Shown piece by piece: positions 1 to 9,284 of a stretch of DNA of 25,730 nucleotides. The position numbers and the translations under genes were made by a program. Position 1 is the first letter of the stretch, and every line of letters starts with the position of its first letter. The stretch comes from Rhizoclosmatium globosum. Its lineage: Eukaryota > Chytridiomycota > Chytridiomycetes > Chytridiales > Chytriomycetaceae. The stretch spans positions 1 to 25,730 of the forward strand of contig MCGO01000363.1 in NCBI GenBank assembly GCA_002104985.1. The letters are read 5' to 3'. Under the pieces are notes generated by a model. The model had not been told where the DNA came from. It saw nothing but the letters and a program-made list of their open reading frames with translations, and searched no databases.

Positions 1-1884
1 AGATTCCCTACATGCCCTGCTGAAGGATCAAATCTTACTGGGTTTTCAGCCGCATTTCAATCAAAAATTGATCAAAATGAGTTACTTAAATCAATTTTGG
101 GAGACTACTTTTTTCTTGGCATTCATCAAGGTGTTAAAGATCTGTATACATCTGAAATCTACATGGGCTCAGCTGTACCTCCAAGAACTCTACCCAGCTG
201 GAGAAATGGCCATCCCCTTTATAAACGTCTTAACTCAGCAATTGGCCAATCAACAAAGCCCAGTGCTGGTTTTCAAGCTGTTGATGGTGGTTTCAACATA
301 ATGTTTGAAAATACTGTTGAGGGTGTAGGCACAACAGTATTTGCCAATATTAAAAATTGGAAAAGACTCTTTGATTCTATGGGCTTTGAAGTGGAGAAAA
401 ATATTGCATTGGGTTGTATTCATTGGGGTGGCATTACTGCAAAGCCAAAACAGCAGTGTACTCATAAAGGTATTTTCAAAGTTATTGTATACCCTGGGAT
501 CAAGTACCTGTTAGTGGATCATGTTGATGCTGATTATGGATATTCAAGCATAAGTGTTGCTGAGATTATGTCAAACCCTGTTCAAACTCAGAAAAAAGCA
601 ACATATTTTAAAGACTATATCAAAAAAGCACATCACAAAAGCTATTGCCTCAGAGTAGAAATAAGGGGAACACCTGATGCTGTAAAACAGTTTCAGCAGA
701 GTATGATGCGTGACATTCAAAGACTAGATGCCAAATTTAAATCTCACCTGGTTTCGTGCCATCAAACAAAAACAATTCTGACATACATAGAGCATAGAAT
801 AACTTGTTTGAATACTCTCGTTCATTTGGTACATGCTTTCTTGAAAGTAAAACCAAACACCAGAATTTACTTGGAAGAAACCGCAAATTACATCCACAAA
901 GAATACATAACTCTGGTTTCTCAGCCTCCTGGTTATCGTGCACAGCAATTTGATATCTTTACTATGAATTACTTTTTCCAGCAAATTCAGGTTTTTGGAG
1001 GCATTCCAATTGAGGCATTTCCTATATTCCATATGCTTGCCCACCCTGAGTTAATAACAGTTACTGAATACCGAAATCAACTTCCAAGGAAACTTAAATC
1101 GTACAATTTATCAAAAGACCAACTTACCATAGAATCAAGGAAGCGAAAGCGAGGAGACACCAGGCCCATCAATGTTATGAACAGACAGTTGCATCCAGAC
1201 CAAGTTTCAAATGCTACTTTGGTTCATTATCGCCCCTCTGAACAGCATATTATTTCGACACCAAATGCAATAACCCTTGATCAACAAATTGAAGAATTAG
1301 TGGGTTTGTTGGTCCCTACATTAATAATGGAACTCCCTTCCAATCTTAAACGATATCCACAACATGAACAAAGTATGCTTGATGCAGTGGAAATAACAAC
1401 CTTAGGACTGAAAAGGTTAATTGATCCTTACAATCGATACCCCTATCATGTTGTGAAAGAAACAGGTTCAGCTGATAAAATCAACACTTATGAAAAAAAA
1501 TTAGCCAAATTTGTTAATTTCAACTTATCTGAAGTTCAGAGTTACTATATGACAAAGGGAACAAAGTTGGGACCATTTGCTGGATACTTTGGAAGGCTAG
1601 TTAACCATATTAAAAGTTTTGACTCAGCCATAATTTTTGGTAATCGTTCAGCCGCGAATGCAGCAAGAGAGACATTTCGAGAGAAGTTAACAATTGCACT
1701 GAGAAATAAGTTAGAAGTATTGCCGTCAGCAGGTCTTACAACAAATAACGTAATGTGGGCAAGCCTGACCATTGATACTGACCAAGGAAAGATGCAATTC
1801 TTACGAGTGTTTCACAGGGATGGTCTTATGGGTGCAACCTACAGCTCAAAGTCAACTGGGTTGGTTTATCTTCCTTCTGTATGA
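1..1884 (+). CDS. Unrecognised protein, 5'-truncated by the window edge
   Basis: The frame is open from base 1 to a TGA at 1882-1884, giving 627 visible residues. There is no true start in the window: the first candidate near base 97 is TTG inside an already open frame, so the N-terminus lies to the left. I do not recognise a family. Visible features are a basic, NLS-like stretch ESRKRKRGD (codons near 1130-1160), Cys/His residues scattered without a clear zinc-finger spacing, and no convincing membrane segment. No intron is needed. The codons are AT-rich, resembling the neighbouring Sel1 exon and unlike the Rex3 and CCCH genes, which could mean a repeat-family or mobile-element origin, but no transposase motif is visible. 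It converges on the minus-strand kinase, with a SINE-like element and a satellite between them. Confidence 0.7.
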   Translation, partial: RFPTCPAEGSNLTGFSAAFQSKIDQNELLKSILGDYFFLGIHQGVKDLYTSEIYMGSAVPPRTLPSWRNGHPLYKRLNSAIGQSTKPSAGFQAVDGGFNIMFENTVEGVGTTVFANIKNWKRLFDSMGFEVEKNIALGCIHWGGITAKPKQQCTHKGIFKVIVYPGIKYLLVDHVDADYGYSSISVAEIMSNPVQTQKKATYFKDYIKKAHHKSYCLRVEIRGTPDAVKQFQQSMMRDIQRLDAKFKSHLVSCHQTKTILTYIEHRITCLNTLVHLVHAFLKVKPNTRIYLEETANYIHKEYITLVSQPPGYRAQQFDIFTMNYFFQQIQVFGGIPIEAFPIFHMLAHPELITVTEYRNQLPRKLKSYNLSKDQLTIESRKRKRGDTRPINVMNRQLHPDQVSNATLVHYRPSEQHIISTPNAITLDQQIEELVGLLVPTLIMELPSNLKRYPQHEQSMLDAVEITTLGLKRLIDPYNRYPYHVVKETGSADKINTYEKKLAKFVNFNLSEVQSYYMTKGTKLGPFAGYFGRLVNHIKSFDSAIIFGNRSAANAARETFREKLTIALRNKLEVLPSAGLTTNNVMWASLTIDTDQGKMQFLRVFHRDGLMGATYSSKSTGLVYLPSV

Positions 1885-1992
1885 CATTATTTCTCTCTTA
1901 TCCAAGGAATAATAAAGACTTTCTGGTTTCCTTTAAACAAAGACCTCCAAATAATACTTGTAACCATGTGTTTATTTTCAAAACTCTGCAGA

Positions 1993-2071
1993 GTTACATT
2001 GGTACAGTGGTTATTCCCTGAGTTGGTAGATATTAACACCCTGGGTTCAACACCCAAAAGGGTGAACTTTT
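1993..2071 (+). mobile_element. tRNA-derived SINE-like Pol III promoter head
   Basis: TGGTACAGTGG at 2000-2010 matches the tRNA A-box pattern TGGYNNAGTGG. GGTTCAACACC at 2044-2054 matches the B box GGTTCRANNCC. The two starts are 44 nt apart, the spacing found in a tRNA gene without intron or extra arm. A T-arm-like hairpin can be drawn (TGGG, loop TTCAACA, CCCA at 2042-2056). The segment does not pair into an acceptor or D stem, so it is not a working tRNA. A Pol III terminator-like TTTT lies at 2068-2071, just before the GGTAGCAT array. A tRNA-derived retroposon or a tRNA relic fits best. No target-site duplication was identified. Confidence 0.45.
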
Positions 2072-2074
2072 GAT

Positions 2075-2272
2075 GGTAGCATGGTAGCATGGTAGCATGG
2101 TAGCATGGTAGCATGGTAGCATGGTAGCATGAATTTTGGTAGCATGGTAGCATGGTAGCATGGTAGCATGGTAGCATGAATTTTGGTAGCATGGTAGCAT
2201 GGTAGCATGGTAGCATGGTAGCATGGTAGCATGGTAGCATGGTAGCATGGTAGCATGGTAGCATGGTAGCAT
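2075..2272 (+). repeat. GGTAGCAT 8-bp satellite, 23 units in three blocks
   Basis: Perfect tandem copies of GGTAGCAT form blocks of 7 units (2075-2130), 5 units (2138-2177) and 11 units (2185-2272). The blocks are separated by two identical 7-nt spacers, GAATTTT (2131-2137 and 2178-2184). The left flank GAACTTTTGAT resembles the spacer, suggesting that the array grew by duplicating a unit plus its flank. On the minus strand the array is open in all three frames as a Met-Leu-Pro-Cys-Tyr-His-Ala-Thr-type repeat peptide. These are trivial frames and not counted as genes. Confidence 0.95.
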
Positions 2273-2309
2273 GGGTCTAACCCAACTAACCCAAGAGTAT
2301 AGAACCTTT

Positions 2310-3210
2310 TCAGAGCTGATTGAGCTTCAGCATCTCCTTGGTCTGCAGCTTTCTGATATCAAATTTCAGCTTGCTTATAGTCTTGTTCAACCCCCTTACT
2401 ATAGTCATAACAAAGTCCCAAATTATATTGAGCTCTAGCAAGCCCTTGGTCTGCTGCTTTCTGATACCACACCATAGCTTTGTTATAGTCTTGCACAAAT
2501 CCCTGGCCTTTCTCATAACAAATTCCTAAATTACATTGAGCATCAGCATATCCTTGGTCTGCAGCCTTCTGATACCAAATTGCAGCTTGCTTATAGTCTT
2601 GTTCAACCCCCTTACTATAGTCATAACAAAGTCCCAAATTATATTGAGCTCTAGCAAGCCCTTGGTCTGCTGCTTTCTGATACCACACCATAGCTTTGTT
2701 ATAGTCTTGCACAAATCCCTGGCCTTTCTCATAACAAATTCCTAAATTACATTGAGCTTCTGCATGTCCTTGGTCTGCTGCTTTCTGATACCACATCACA
2801 GCATTCTTGTAGTCCTGTTCAACTCCCTGACCATTCTTGTAAGAAAATCCCAAATTACATTGAGCAGCAGCATATCCTTGGTCTGCTGCTTTCTGATACC
2901 ACACCACAGCATTCTCATAGTTTTGCGCAACCCCCTACCATTCTTGTAACAAAGTCCCAAATTATATTGAGCTCTAGCAAGCCCTTGGTCTGCTGCTTTC
3001 TGATACCACACCATAGCTTTGTTATAGTCTTGCACAAATCCCTGGCCTTTCTCATAACAAATTCCCAAATTACATTGAGCTTCAGCATGTCCTTGGTCTG
3101 CTGCTTTCTGATACCACCCCACAGCATTCTCATAGTTTTGCACAACCCCCCTACCATTGTTGTAACAAATTCCCAAATAAAATTGAGCAGCAGCATATTC
3201 TTGGACTGCT
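2310..3210 (-). repeat. 108-bp Sel1-coding repeats with a 216-bp higher-order unit
   Basis: The Sel1 region consists of 108-bp units. Pairs of units recur as nearly identical 216-bp blocks: the string AGCTCTAGCA (plus strand) begins at 2431, 2647 and 2970. The first interval is exactly 216. The second is 323, one less than 3x108, which independently locates a single missing base between 2647 and 2970. The near-identity implies recent duplication or gene conversion, and such blocks could also be mis-assembled. Confidence 0.85.
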
Positions 3211-4287
3211 GCTTTCATAAAAAATTCTTTAGCTTTTATATACTCCTTTTGGGCATAGAGCTGAACACCAGAGTTAACCCACATGTCTGAGTTTCTTTTG
3301 TGAGTACAAGTATTACATTGACAAAGATTCTCACCACATTCATTTACAGAAATTTCCAAGGAAGGCATTCTTGTTGTTATTGATACTAAAGAACACCCCC
3401 ATCCTTGAATGTTTGAATATATCATTGCAAATGAAGGCCTCTTCGTTTCTGATTGGTCCCAACACCATTGAATCAGTTCCCATACTTGTTCAGAAACCAA
3501 ATCTGCTTTGTGATCACAGTTTGGATGACCATGTCTGTCAGGACGGATGCCGTTTTGCATCCTAATGGAAATAATTGTTTGATTCAACTCTTCACCTTCA
3601 AAAGGCCAATGACGTGTCATGACATAGTACATAGTCATGCCAAAGCTAAAGACATCATATGTTATTGATGGCTTGTACTTTTTTTCCATAGCTTCTGGTG
3701 GTGCAAAGAAAATATGCCCTGTAATTGGGCCTTGATTTTTGGAGTAGGTTGTGTGTGATGATGCCATTGTAGTAAGTCCAAAGTCCGCAAGAATAGCACG
3801 TTTATCAATTGGGTCTGCAAGAAATGAGTGAGAATGGTATTAGGGGAAAATGCAACAACTTACTGATCAAAACGTTATCAGGCTTGAGATCGCGATGGAT
3901 AATAGGCGGATCCTGCTGATGAAGGTACTCAAACGCACGAGCAATGCCAAGAAGCCACTTGTATCGAAGGTCCGTTGCAGGAATTGGTTCCTCCCGAATC
4001 GCATCCTGGAGACTCATCTCCATCCGCTCAAAGATCAGCACTTGTCCCATCGTTGGATCAGTAGCTGTTCCCCAAAAGTTGACGATGTTGGGATGCCTGA
4101 GTTTGGCGCTCATGTGGGCTTCCTTGTTGAAGGCCTCGAGCAGCCGCTGATCGCTCCTGCCTCCCCAGCCAAAGGTCTTGACAACCACGTTGCTGTCGCC
4201 ATATGTACCCGCATACACCACACCGTAACCGCCTCTTCCGACGACAGACGTGCGGTTGATTGTTAATGTTGAGCCTACTCCGAGCAT
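2359..4287 (-). CDS. TKL-like protein kinase with C-terminal Sel1 repeats, frameshifted
   Basis: Exon 1 (4287-3864) holds the N-lobe: glycine loop GRGGYGVVYAG, VVVKTF lysine, RHPNIV and IIHRDLKPDN. A 49-nt intron (3863-3815, gtaagt...ttgcag, phase 1) follows the codons for NVLI. Exon 2 resumes with LADFG, then FFAPPEA, DVFSFGM and a C-lobe ending RPSFAMI, so all catalytic residues are present. A Cys-rich linker leads into eight 36-residue Sel1-like repeats of the type WYQKAADQG, a scaffold fold. Two lesions occur: a C5 run at 2931-2935, where the sister repeat has C6, shifts the frame, and a TGA at 2359-2361 replaces the TGG (Trp) of the other repeats. With the C restored the protein would have 626 residues. 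I chose ATG 4287 because the upstream candidate at 4293 is TTG. The product is presumably cytosolic Ser/Thr signalling; the substrate is unknown. Confidence 0.8.
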
Positions 4288-5171
4288 TCTCAATTTGATG
4301 AAGCAAAGAAAACGAGCGACTTTTAGAAGATCTCTCGCGTCATTTCTATTTTATTTTCTACCTTTATTAAATGTGTTGAAGTCAGGAGTTTTCATGCTTC
4401 TCATAAGAGTTATGAAAGGGGCGGCAGAAAGCATCGCAATCGAACTCAACCCCGAAGATTATCAAAGATGAATACGTAAAGTACACTTAACTCCTAAGAT
4501 ACATCCGGCTCGGCTGACTGCGTCTTAACTAAATTCCTTTTCTCCGAACTGCAACGTTTTGCTTAAGCCAGTAATCCACCAAGTTTGTATTCTCATCCTG
4601 TCCATACATCCACCGTCAACCAGTTTACGCCTCTGTAGTTTCTGGTATATGGAACCTTCTCTTCCTTCACTGTATTACACGTTTACTCAATCGACCCATC
4701 CATCCCAAACTGACGAACTCATCGAAAAGGAGAACTCGAAACAGATGCTAATATGCAAATGACAGAGTCCTATCAGCGTTCGGCAAAGAAGTCGACGGCA
4801 TAGACCTTATTTGATCGGAAAATTCGAGCGTAATGCTTGCCAGATGAGTTGACTGCAGCGTTGATCTCTGGAGGTATTAATAAATCAATACACATACACT
4901 CCATTCAAAGACAGACGACATACTAAATAACACAGCACCAGCGAATGACGAATTGATCGACCGTCAAAGTACTTCTTGAGCGACTATTAACCCTGATTCG
5001 CAACTCTTAATTGGGTTAGGCCTCCCACTTGGTCCTTATCGCGAGCCAAAAGCTATCGATTTCCGCGATTTGATTTGAACGATTAAACGAGGGTCGCCTC
5101 TCGCCCAGAACAGAACATGCTTCGAAGGAGCAAGAGATGCCATTTGAGTTGCGAAAAAACACCCACACAAA
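4288..5171. other. Divergent intergenic region between kinase and YOP1-like gene A
   Basis: These 884 nt separate the start of the minus-strand Sel1 kinase from the start of the plus-strand Yop1-like gene. I see no coding frame with recognisable similarity, no tRNA-like fold and no repeat. The region presumably contains both promoters, but I could not point to a convincing TATA box or other defined element. Confidence 0.5.
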
Positions 5172-6430
5172 ATGGCTGACCAAGTGCAAGGTGCTTTTGC
5201 CTTCCTCCTTCATTCATCACATCCAACTAACCAAGTAAACAGTGTATCTCGCTCAATTCGACCGTGAACTGTCCAAGTATCCAATCGCAATTGAATTGGA
5301 AAAGGTGTTGTTCTCCTTCACACTCTCCTTCCACCCTGTTAATACAATGCCAACACTGTCCACCATCAACAACAGAAAACCAACGTGCCCAAGACGTATC
5401 TCTTTGGAGGGATTCTTGCACTTCTCGCAGTGTTTGTGTTCTTCAACATCTTTGGAGAACTCATTACAGTTCTGCTTGGAGTTCTCTGGTGCGTTCTTTT
5501 GAGTGTGAAGCAACTAGTGACTGGATTGGTGGATTCGAAGTACCTTCTTTGATGCCATCCAAGCACCACTTCCACTTGCACAGTCACTTCCACTTCCACT
5601 TACTCTACCAACCACCCACCTTCACCACCACTCTCGTTACCAGGCCCGCGTACCAGTCCTTCAAAGCCATCGACAAACACGACAAAGAATTGACTACAAA
5701 GTGGCTGACCTACTGGGTCGTCTACGGATTCTTGGTGCGTTGACTTGATTCACTCGAGGAAATGTCAACATGGGCGATGGAGTGACGAGTGGCATCAACT
5801 TTAGGTGTCGGAATCATATCGAAATCATTAAGTACAATGGATTGAATAGAGACTGTAGAAGTTGTGCCGGACCCACTCAGTGTCGAATCCTCCACATCAT
5901 TCCCATCAAACGATGACAAACCGCCTCAGTTACTCCCTTTCAACTCAATTCTACTCACATAATATCTCTAAAAATTAATGCCACATCCAGGATATCCTCG
6001 AAATCTTCTCGGACCACTTGATTTACTGGGTTCCGTTCTACTATGCTTTCAAAGCCCTTCTCGTCGTGTACTTGATCCACCCATCCTTCAACGGAGCCAA
6101 CGTCGTCTACCACAAGGTCCTCGCGCCATACCTTTTGAAGGAGGAGGGTGTTATTGATTCCAATATTGCAAAGGTACGTCGTTGATTCCGTACTCATTCA
6201 GTAGCTTCTCTGTCTGGAATTTTCTGATAGTATTGATTGTAATTCTTTATTGGATTTCCTTGGGTGGTGTGGGAGCAGAATGTCAGTGCCCTGATTGTTT
6301 CTTGGCAACTCCTCGGAATCCCTGAACCCACTATTGACTATATACAACTAATTCTTTCAACTCGCCTTCTTGTATCTAGATCAAGACCAAAGTCTCTCAG
6401 ACATTCAACGATACCGTCAAGCAGGACTAA
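5172..6430 (+). CDS. YOP1: Yop1/REEP (TB2/DP1/HVA22) ER membrane-shaping protein, copy A
   Basis: Six exons (5172-5190, 5243-5304, 5376-5488, 5644-5734, 5991-6173, 6380-6430) sum to 519 nt and encode 172 residues, about the usual Yop1/REEP5 size. Family signatures are an N-terminal LSKYPIAIELEK, hydrophobic hairpins (about residues 33-66 and 84-127), PAYQSFKAI, KWLTYWVVYGF, YWVPFYYAFK and GANVVYHKVL, ending in a short amphipathic tail. Known Yop1 proteins insert hairpins into tubular ER and generate curvature with reticulons. All introns are GT-AG and the frame closes across all six exons. The first coding exon is only 19 nt. Intron 3 has a CCACTT-rich tract near 5570-5600. It lies head-to-tail with copy B. 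Confidence 0.92.
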
Positions 6431-6671
6431 GGAGGATTTCCCTTGACCGAACGTGTGATTTCCAGCAGCCGTCATCCATCTATTCATCCATCTGTTTATT
6501 AATTTCAATTTGTATCAGTTCTTAAAATCGAAACATGACATTTCTTGTGCTGTATTTCTTTTGAATAAGTTTATCGCAAAAACCATAGCAATGGCCGACC
6601 AAATCCAAGGTTCTCATCGCACAACCTCATCTCACTTGAATGTATCCAACTAACCTCTGGCTGTAACCACA

Positions 6672-7516
6672 ATGTACCTCGTCAAATTCGACAAGCAGCT
6701 GTCCAAGTACCCACTCGCAGTTGAGCTTGAGAAGGTAACCCACCCTCACCCTCACTCTCACCCACCTTCTTGAAACACTCTTCTCACCCGAATCCAAATA
6801 CCAGAAAACCAACATTCCAAAGACGCATTTGGTCGGAGGAATCCTGTCCATGTTGTCCGTCTTTCTTTTCTTCAACATCTTTGGTGATTTGATTGCGACT
6901 TTGCACGGTGTTGTTTGGTTAGTGTCTGTTCTGTTTCGATTCAGTCTTCTCTTTCGGCGGAGTTGGATTGGTGGATCTCTGCATGGATCTTTAGGAATGG
7001 ATGTGAAATGGGAACTGGAGAACTTGACAGTTGCTAAATTGGTTTCCCTCTCCAAAAATCAAAAACAAATCAGGCCCGCATACCAATCCTTCAAAGCAAT
7101 CGAGAAGCACGATAAGGAGGAAAACACAAAATGGTTGACATATTGGTGCGTCTTTGGATTCATGGTGAGTTTCCCTCTTTGAATTATCTGTGTTCTATTC
7201 CCCGCTCACACAACTCATCTGTACCGTCACCCAAAGACTCTCATTGAAGTATTCTCGGATCCATTGTTGTACTGGGTTCCATACTACTACGCTCTCAAGG
7301 CCGTCTTTGTCGTTTACCTTACAGAGTTTGATGGCGCGAACTTGATTTACCACAAGATTCTCGAGCCTTTCTTGCTGGCTGAAGAATCGCTTGTTGATTC
7401 CACCATTGGAAAGGTGCGATTTTACTCATTGAATCAATTGGCTTGGTTGGACTAACAGGCATTGATAGATCAAGACGAAGGCTTCCCAGGCTGCCTCCGA
7501 ATTCAAGCAGGATTAA
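6672..7516 (+). CDS. YOP1: Yop1/REEP ER membrane-shaping protein, copy B
   Basis: Exons 6672-6734, 6805-6917, 7074-7164, 7237-7413 and 7469-7516 give 492 nt and 163 residues. Exons 2-4 match copy A in length and phase: LSKYPLAVELEK, PAYQSFKAIEKHDKEE, KWLTYWCVFGFM, YWVPYYYALK and GANLIYHKIL. A would-be first exon like that of copy A (ATGGCCGACCAAATCCAAG, 6591-6609) is present with a donor. The acceptor expected at 6670-6672 reads CAA instead of CAG, and no other AG gives an open frame. That same A creates ATG at 6672-6674 in the right frame, so I start there. Retaining the intron would stop translation after 20 codons. An AATAAA follows at 7582. It is a tandem duplicate of copy A. Confidence 0.88.
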
Positions 7517-7581
7517 GTTCATGGATACATAGCTTGTTTGCCAGAGATTCAGAAAATAGTTTTAACAGAGGCCTCATAAAG

Positions 7582-7587
7582 AATAAA
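7582..7587 (+). terminator. Polyadenylation signal AATAAA of YOP1-like copy B
   Basis: AATAAA lies 65 nt after the TAA stop at 7514-7516, in an AT-rich 3' UTR. It is the only canonical hexamer I noted between the stop and the minus-strand kinase relic. Confidence 0.5.
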
Positions 7588-7617
7588 ACAGTTACATCGT
7601 ACATTCTTCATTTTTAC

Positions 7618-8035
7618 GGCCTCGGATCACGATGAACAATAGGCATTTCTTGTTCGTGAAGTTACTTTAGTGCCAATGCCGTTTCAAGCAGCCGCTTTAA
7701 GCTGAGGTCTTTTGGTGGTGCAGGTTCTTCTGAAATGAAAGTGCATCAAATACACTTGTTCCCAACAGAATAAAGAGAATCAGTCGCTTTTCCCCAGAAA
7801 GTGACTATGTTTGGATGCCTGAGGTCGGCGCTTATCTCGGCCTCCTTCTACATAGCTGCAAATGTCGATAGTGTCGGACTTGTGTCCGCTTGACCCCTTC
7901 TGAACGTCCTGACTGCAGCTTTGGTTTCCTCGTACTTTTCGCAATGCACTACATTAGCAGCTCTTTCGCCAATGATTTCGTTTGGGATGATCGTTACTGT
8001 CGTGTTCCAACTAAAGTCCAGACTCCTTTTGGCGC
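7618..8035 (-). pseudogene. Decayed TKL-like kinase N-lobe and catalytic-loop fragment
   Basis: On the minus strand, translation gives a degenerate glycine-loop region (GERAANVVH where kin have GRGGYGVVY) and AAVRTF in place of the VVVKTF lysine strand. KEAEISADLRHPNIVTFWG follows and strongly resembles the Sel1 kinase. EEPAPPKDLSLKRLL comes next and matches EEPIPATDLRYKWLL. The end is LHEQEMPIVHRDPRP, the HRD loop with LKP changed to PRP. In-frame stops interrupt it before KEAE, after GNK and before LHEQ, and the segment before EEPAP (hinge region) is shortened. There is no C-lobe. It is a relic of the family of the 2359-4287 kinase. Confidence 0.85.
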
Positions 8036-8205
8036 TTCCAACAGCAATAAAAGGCCTTTAAAATGAAGCGAAGCAACAATAAGGTAACAGTGGTAAGCTG
8101 TATTAATACTAGAAAGCCCTTTTGCTTGCAGCTTAAAAACATCAACACAAGTAACAGCTCCTTGAGAATCCTTTTCACTAAATACTCACTATTTTCACTC
8201 TCTGA

Positions 8206-8220
8206 TTAGGGTTACCCTAA
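8206..8220. promoter_or_regulatory. Palindromic telomere-like site TTAGGGTTACCCTAA
   Basis: Two TTAGGG motifs lie head to head around TTA, 147 nt upstream of the ATG chosen for the downstream kinase. Motifs of this kind are bound in other fungi by Tbf1/TRF-like Myb proteins at promoters. A regulatory role here is inferred from motif and position only. Confidence 0.3.
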
Positions 8221-8366
8221 GCCAAAGCAAAATTCAATCCTAACATCCTCTACGAATATCGAGGACCGCCTGTTGACTGATTCGTTCAAAGTGAATGCAA
8301 GAACTATGTTAAGAAAACTTAATTAAAAGTATGCTTTTTGCGTTTTTCCAGCGGTTTTCCTTCAAC

Positions 8367-9284
8367 ATGGGAGGAAGCGCAACCAAGCTAGAAGTTGACC
8401 GAAGCAGCGCCCTTGGACATGGTGCTCACGGAGATGTATATGCAGGAACATACAATGGTCTACAAGTTGCTATCAAAACTTTCAAGAATGACGGAGGCAA
8501 GGATATTGAGAAACTGCTCGATGAAATCATGAAAGAGGCGGTTATTGCAACAGAGCTCCGGCACAAAAATATTGTCAAACTCTTGGCTATTGAACGCGAT
8601 CCGTTAAACAAGCAGCCGATCCTCGTCTTTGAGCGTCTTGGACCAAGTATTTACGACGCTTTAGACCGCAAAATGTCACCACCACCAAATGATACACGCA
8701 TAGAATGGCTGCTCGGCATAGCAGAGGCTTTAAACTTTTTACATGAGCAGCGTCCTCCCATTATTCATCGTGATCTTAAGCCAGATAATGTTTTGATACG
8801 TAGGTTTGAACAAACTCTTTTGGCACCTCACTAAAATCAAATTTGGGCTGCAGACCCTATTGATCAACGAGCCGTTCTCGCCGATTTTGGTCGAAGCACG
8901 AATTTGTCAACGTACACTTACTCCACAAAGCGGAATATGCCAAAACATGGACATATTTTATTTGCACCGCCAGAATGTTTTTCTAGAGGATACAAGGCAT
9001 CTACTCCATATGATGTGTACAGTTTTGGGATGACCATGTACTTTATTCTGACTCGCCATTGGCCTTTTGAAGGGGAAGATATGCTTTATGCGCATGAAAT
9101 CGTCAAAGGCTGGATTTTACATGACGACCGACCTCCCAGGAACGGAACCAGTGGTTATAAGATAGAGGCTGACCCCATAACAGACACAGCGTGGACACTG
9201 ATTCAGCGCTGTTGGAGCAAAACCATTGAGAACCGGCCGAATTTTGTAGAAATTCGTTCCAAGCTACTTAACGAAAAAACATAG
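8367..9284 (+). CDS. TKL-like protein kinase, catalytically complete
   Basis: Exons 8367-8799 and 8854-9284 (54-nt intron, phase 1, gtaggt...ctgcag) give 287 residues, essentially a bare kinase domain. Motifs in order are GHGAHGDVYAG, VAIKTF, an alpha-C helix with EIMKEAVIA, RHKNIV, IIHRDLKPDNVLI, LADFGRS, LFAPPEC, DVYSFGM, HWPFEGED and RCWSKTIENRPNF. All catalytic residues are kept, so it is likely active. I prefer ATG 8367 (CAACATGG context; MGGSATKLEV aligns with the start of the Sel1 kinase). ATG 8331 would add 12 hydrophobic residues. The stop lies inside copy 1 of a 66-bp tandem duplication. One more A there would read on into the pseudokinase at 9377, so this may be the N-terminal half of a larger gene. 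Confidence 0.88.

Noticed and set aside
1993..2064. Functional tRNA gene
   Set aside because: A and B boxes are present, but the acceptor and D stems do not pair and no anticodon arm forms.
1887..2272. Minus-strand ORFs of 69-125 codons made of repeated Met-Leu-Pro-Cys-Tyr-His-Ala-Thr
   Set aside because: They are the three open frames of the GGTAGCAT satellite and carry no independent coding signal.
2075..2272. CRISPR-like array
   Set aside because: Units are 8 bp, directly abutting, and the only two spacers are identical 7-mers. It is a simple satellite in a eukaryotic context.
2273..2300. Interstitial telomere repeat (CTAACCCAACTAACCC)
   Set aside because: Only two imperfect units, and on the minus strand they match the expected end of the Sel1 reading frame.
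3850..4266. 138-codon plus-strand ORF
   Set aside because: Antisense to kinase exon 1, which carries the glycine loop, Lys and HRD motifs.
5264..5743. 159-codon plus-strand ORF
   Set aside because: Runs through introns in a different frame from the Yop1 exons; the spliced frame matches a known family.
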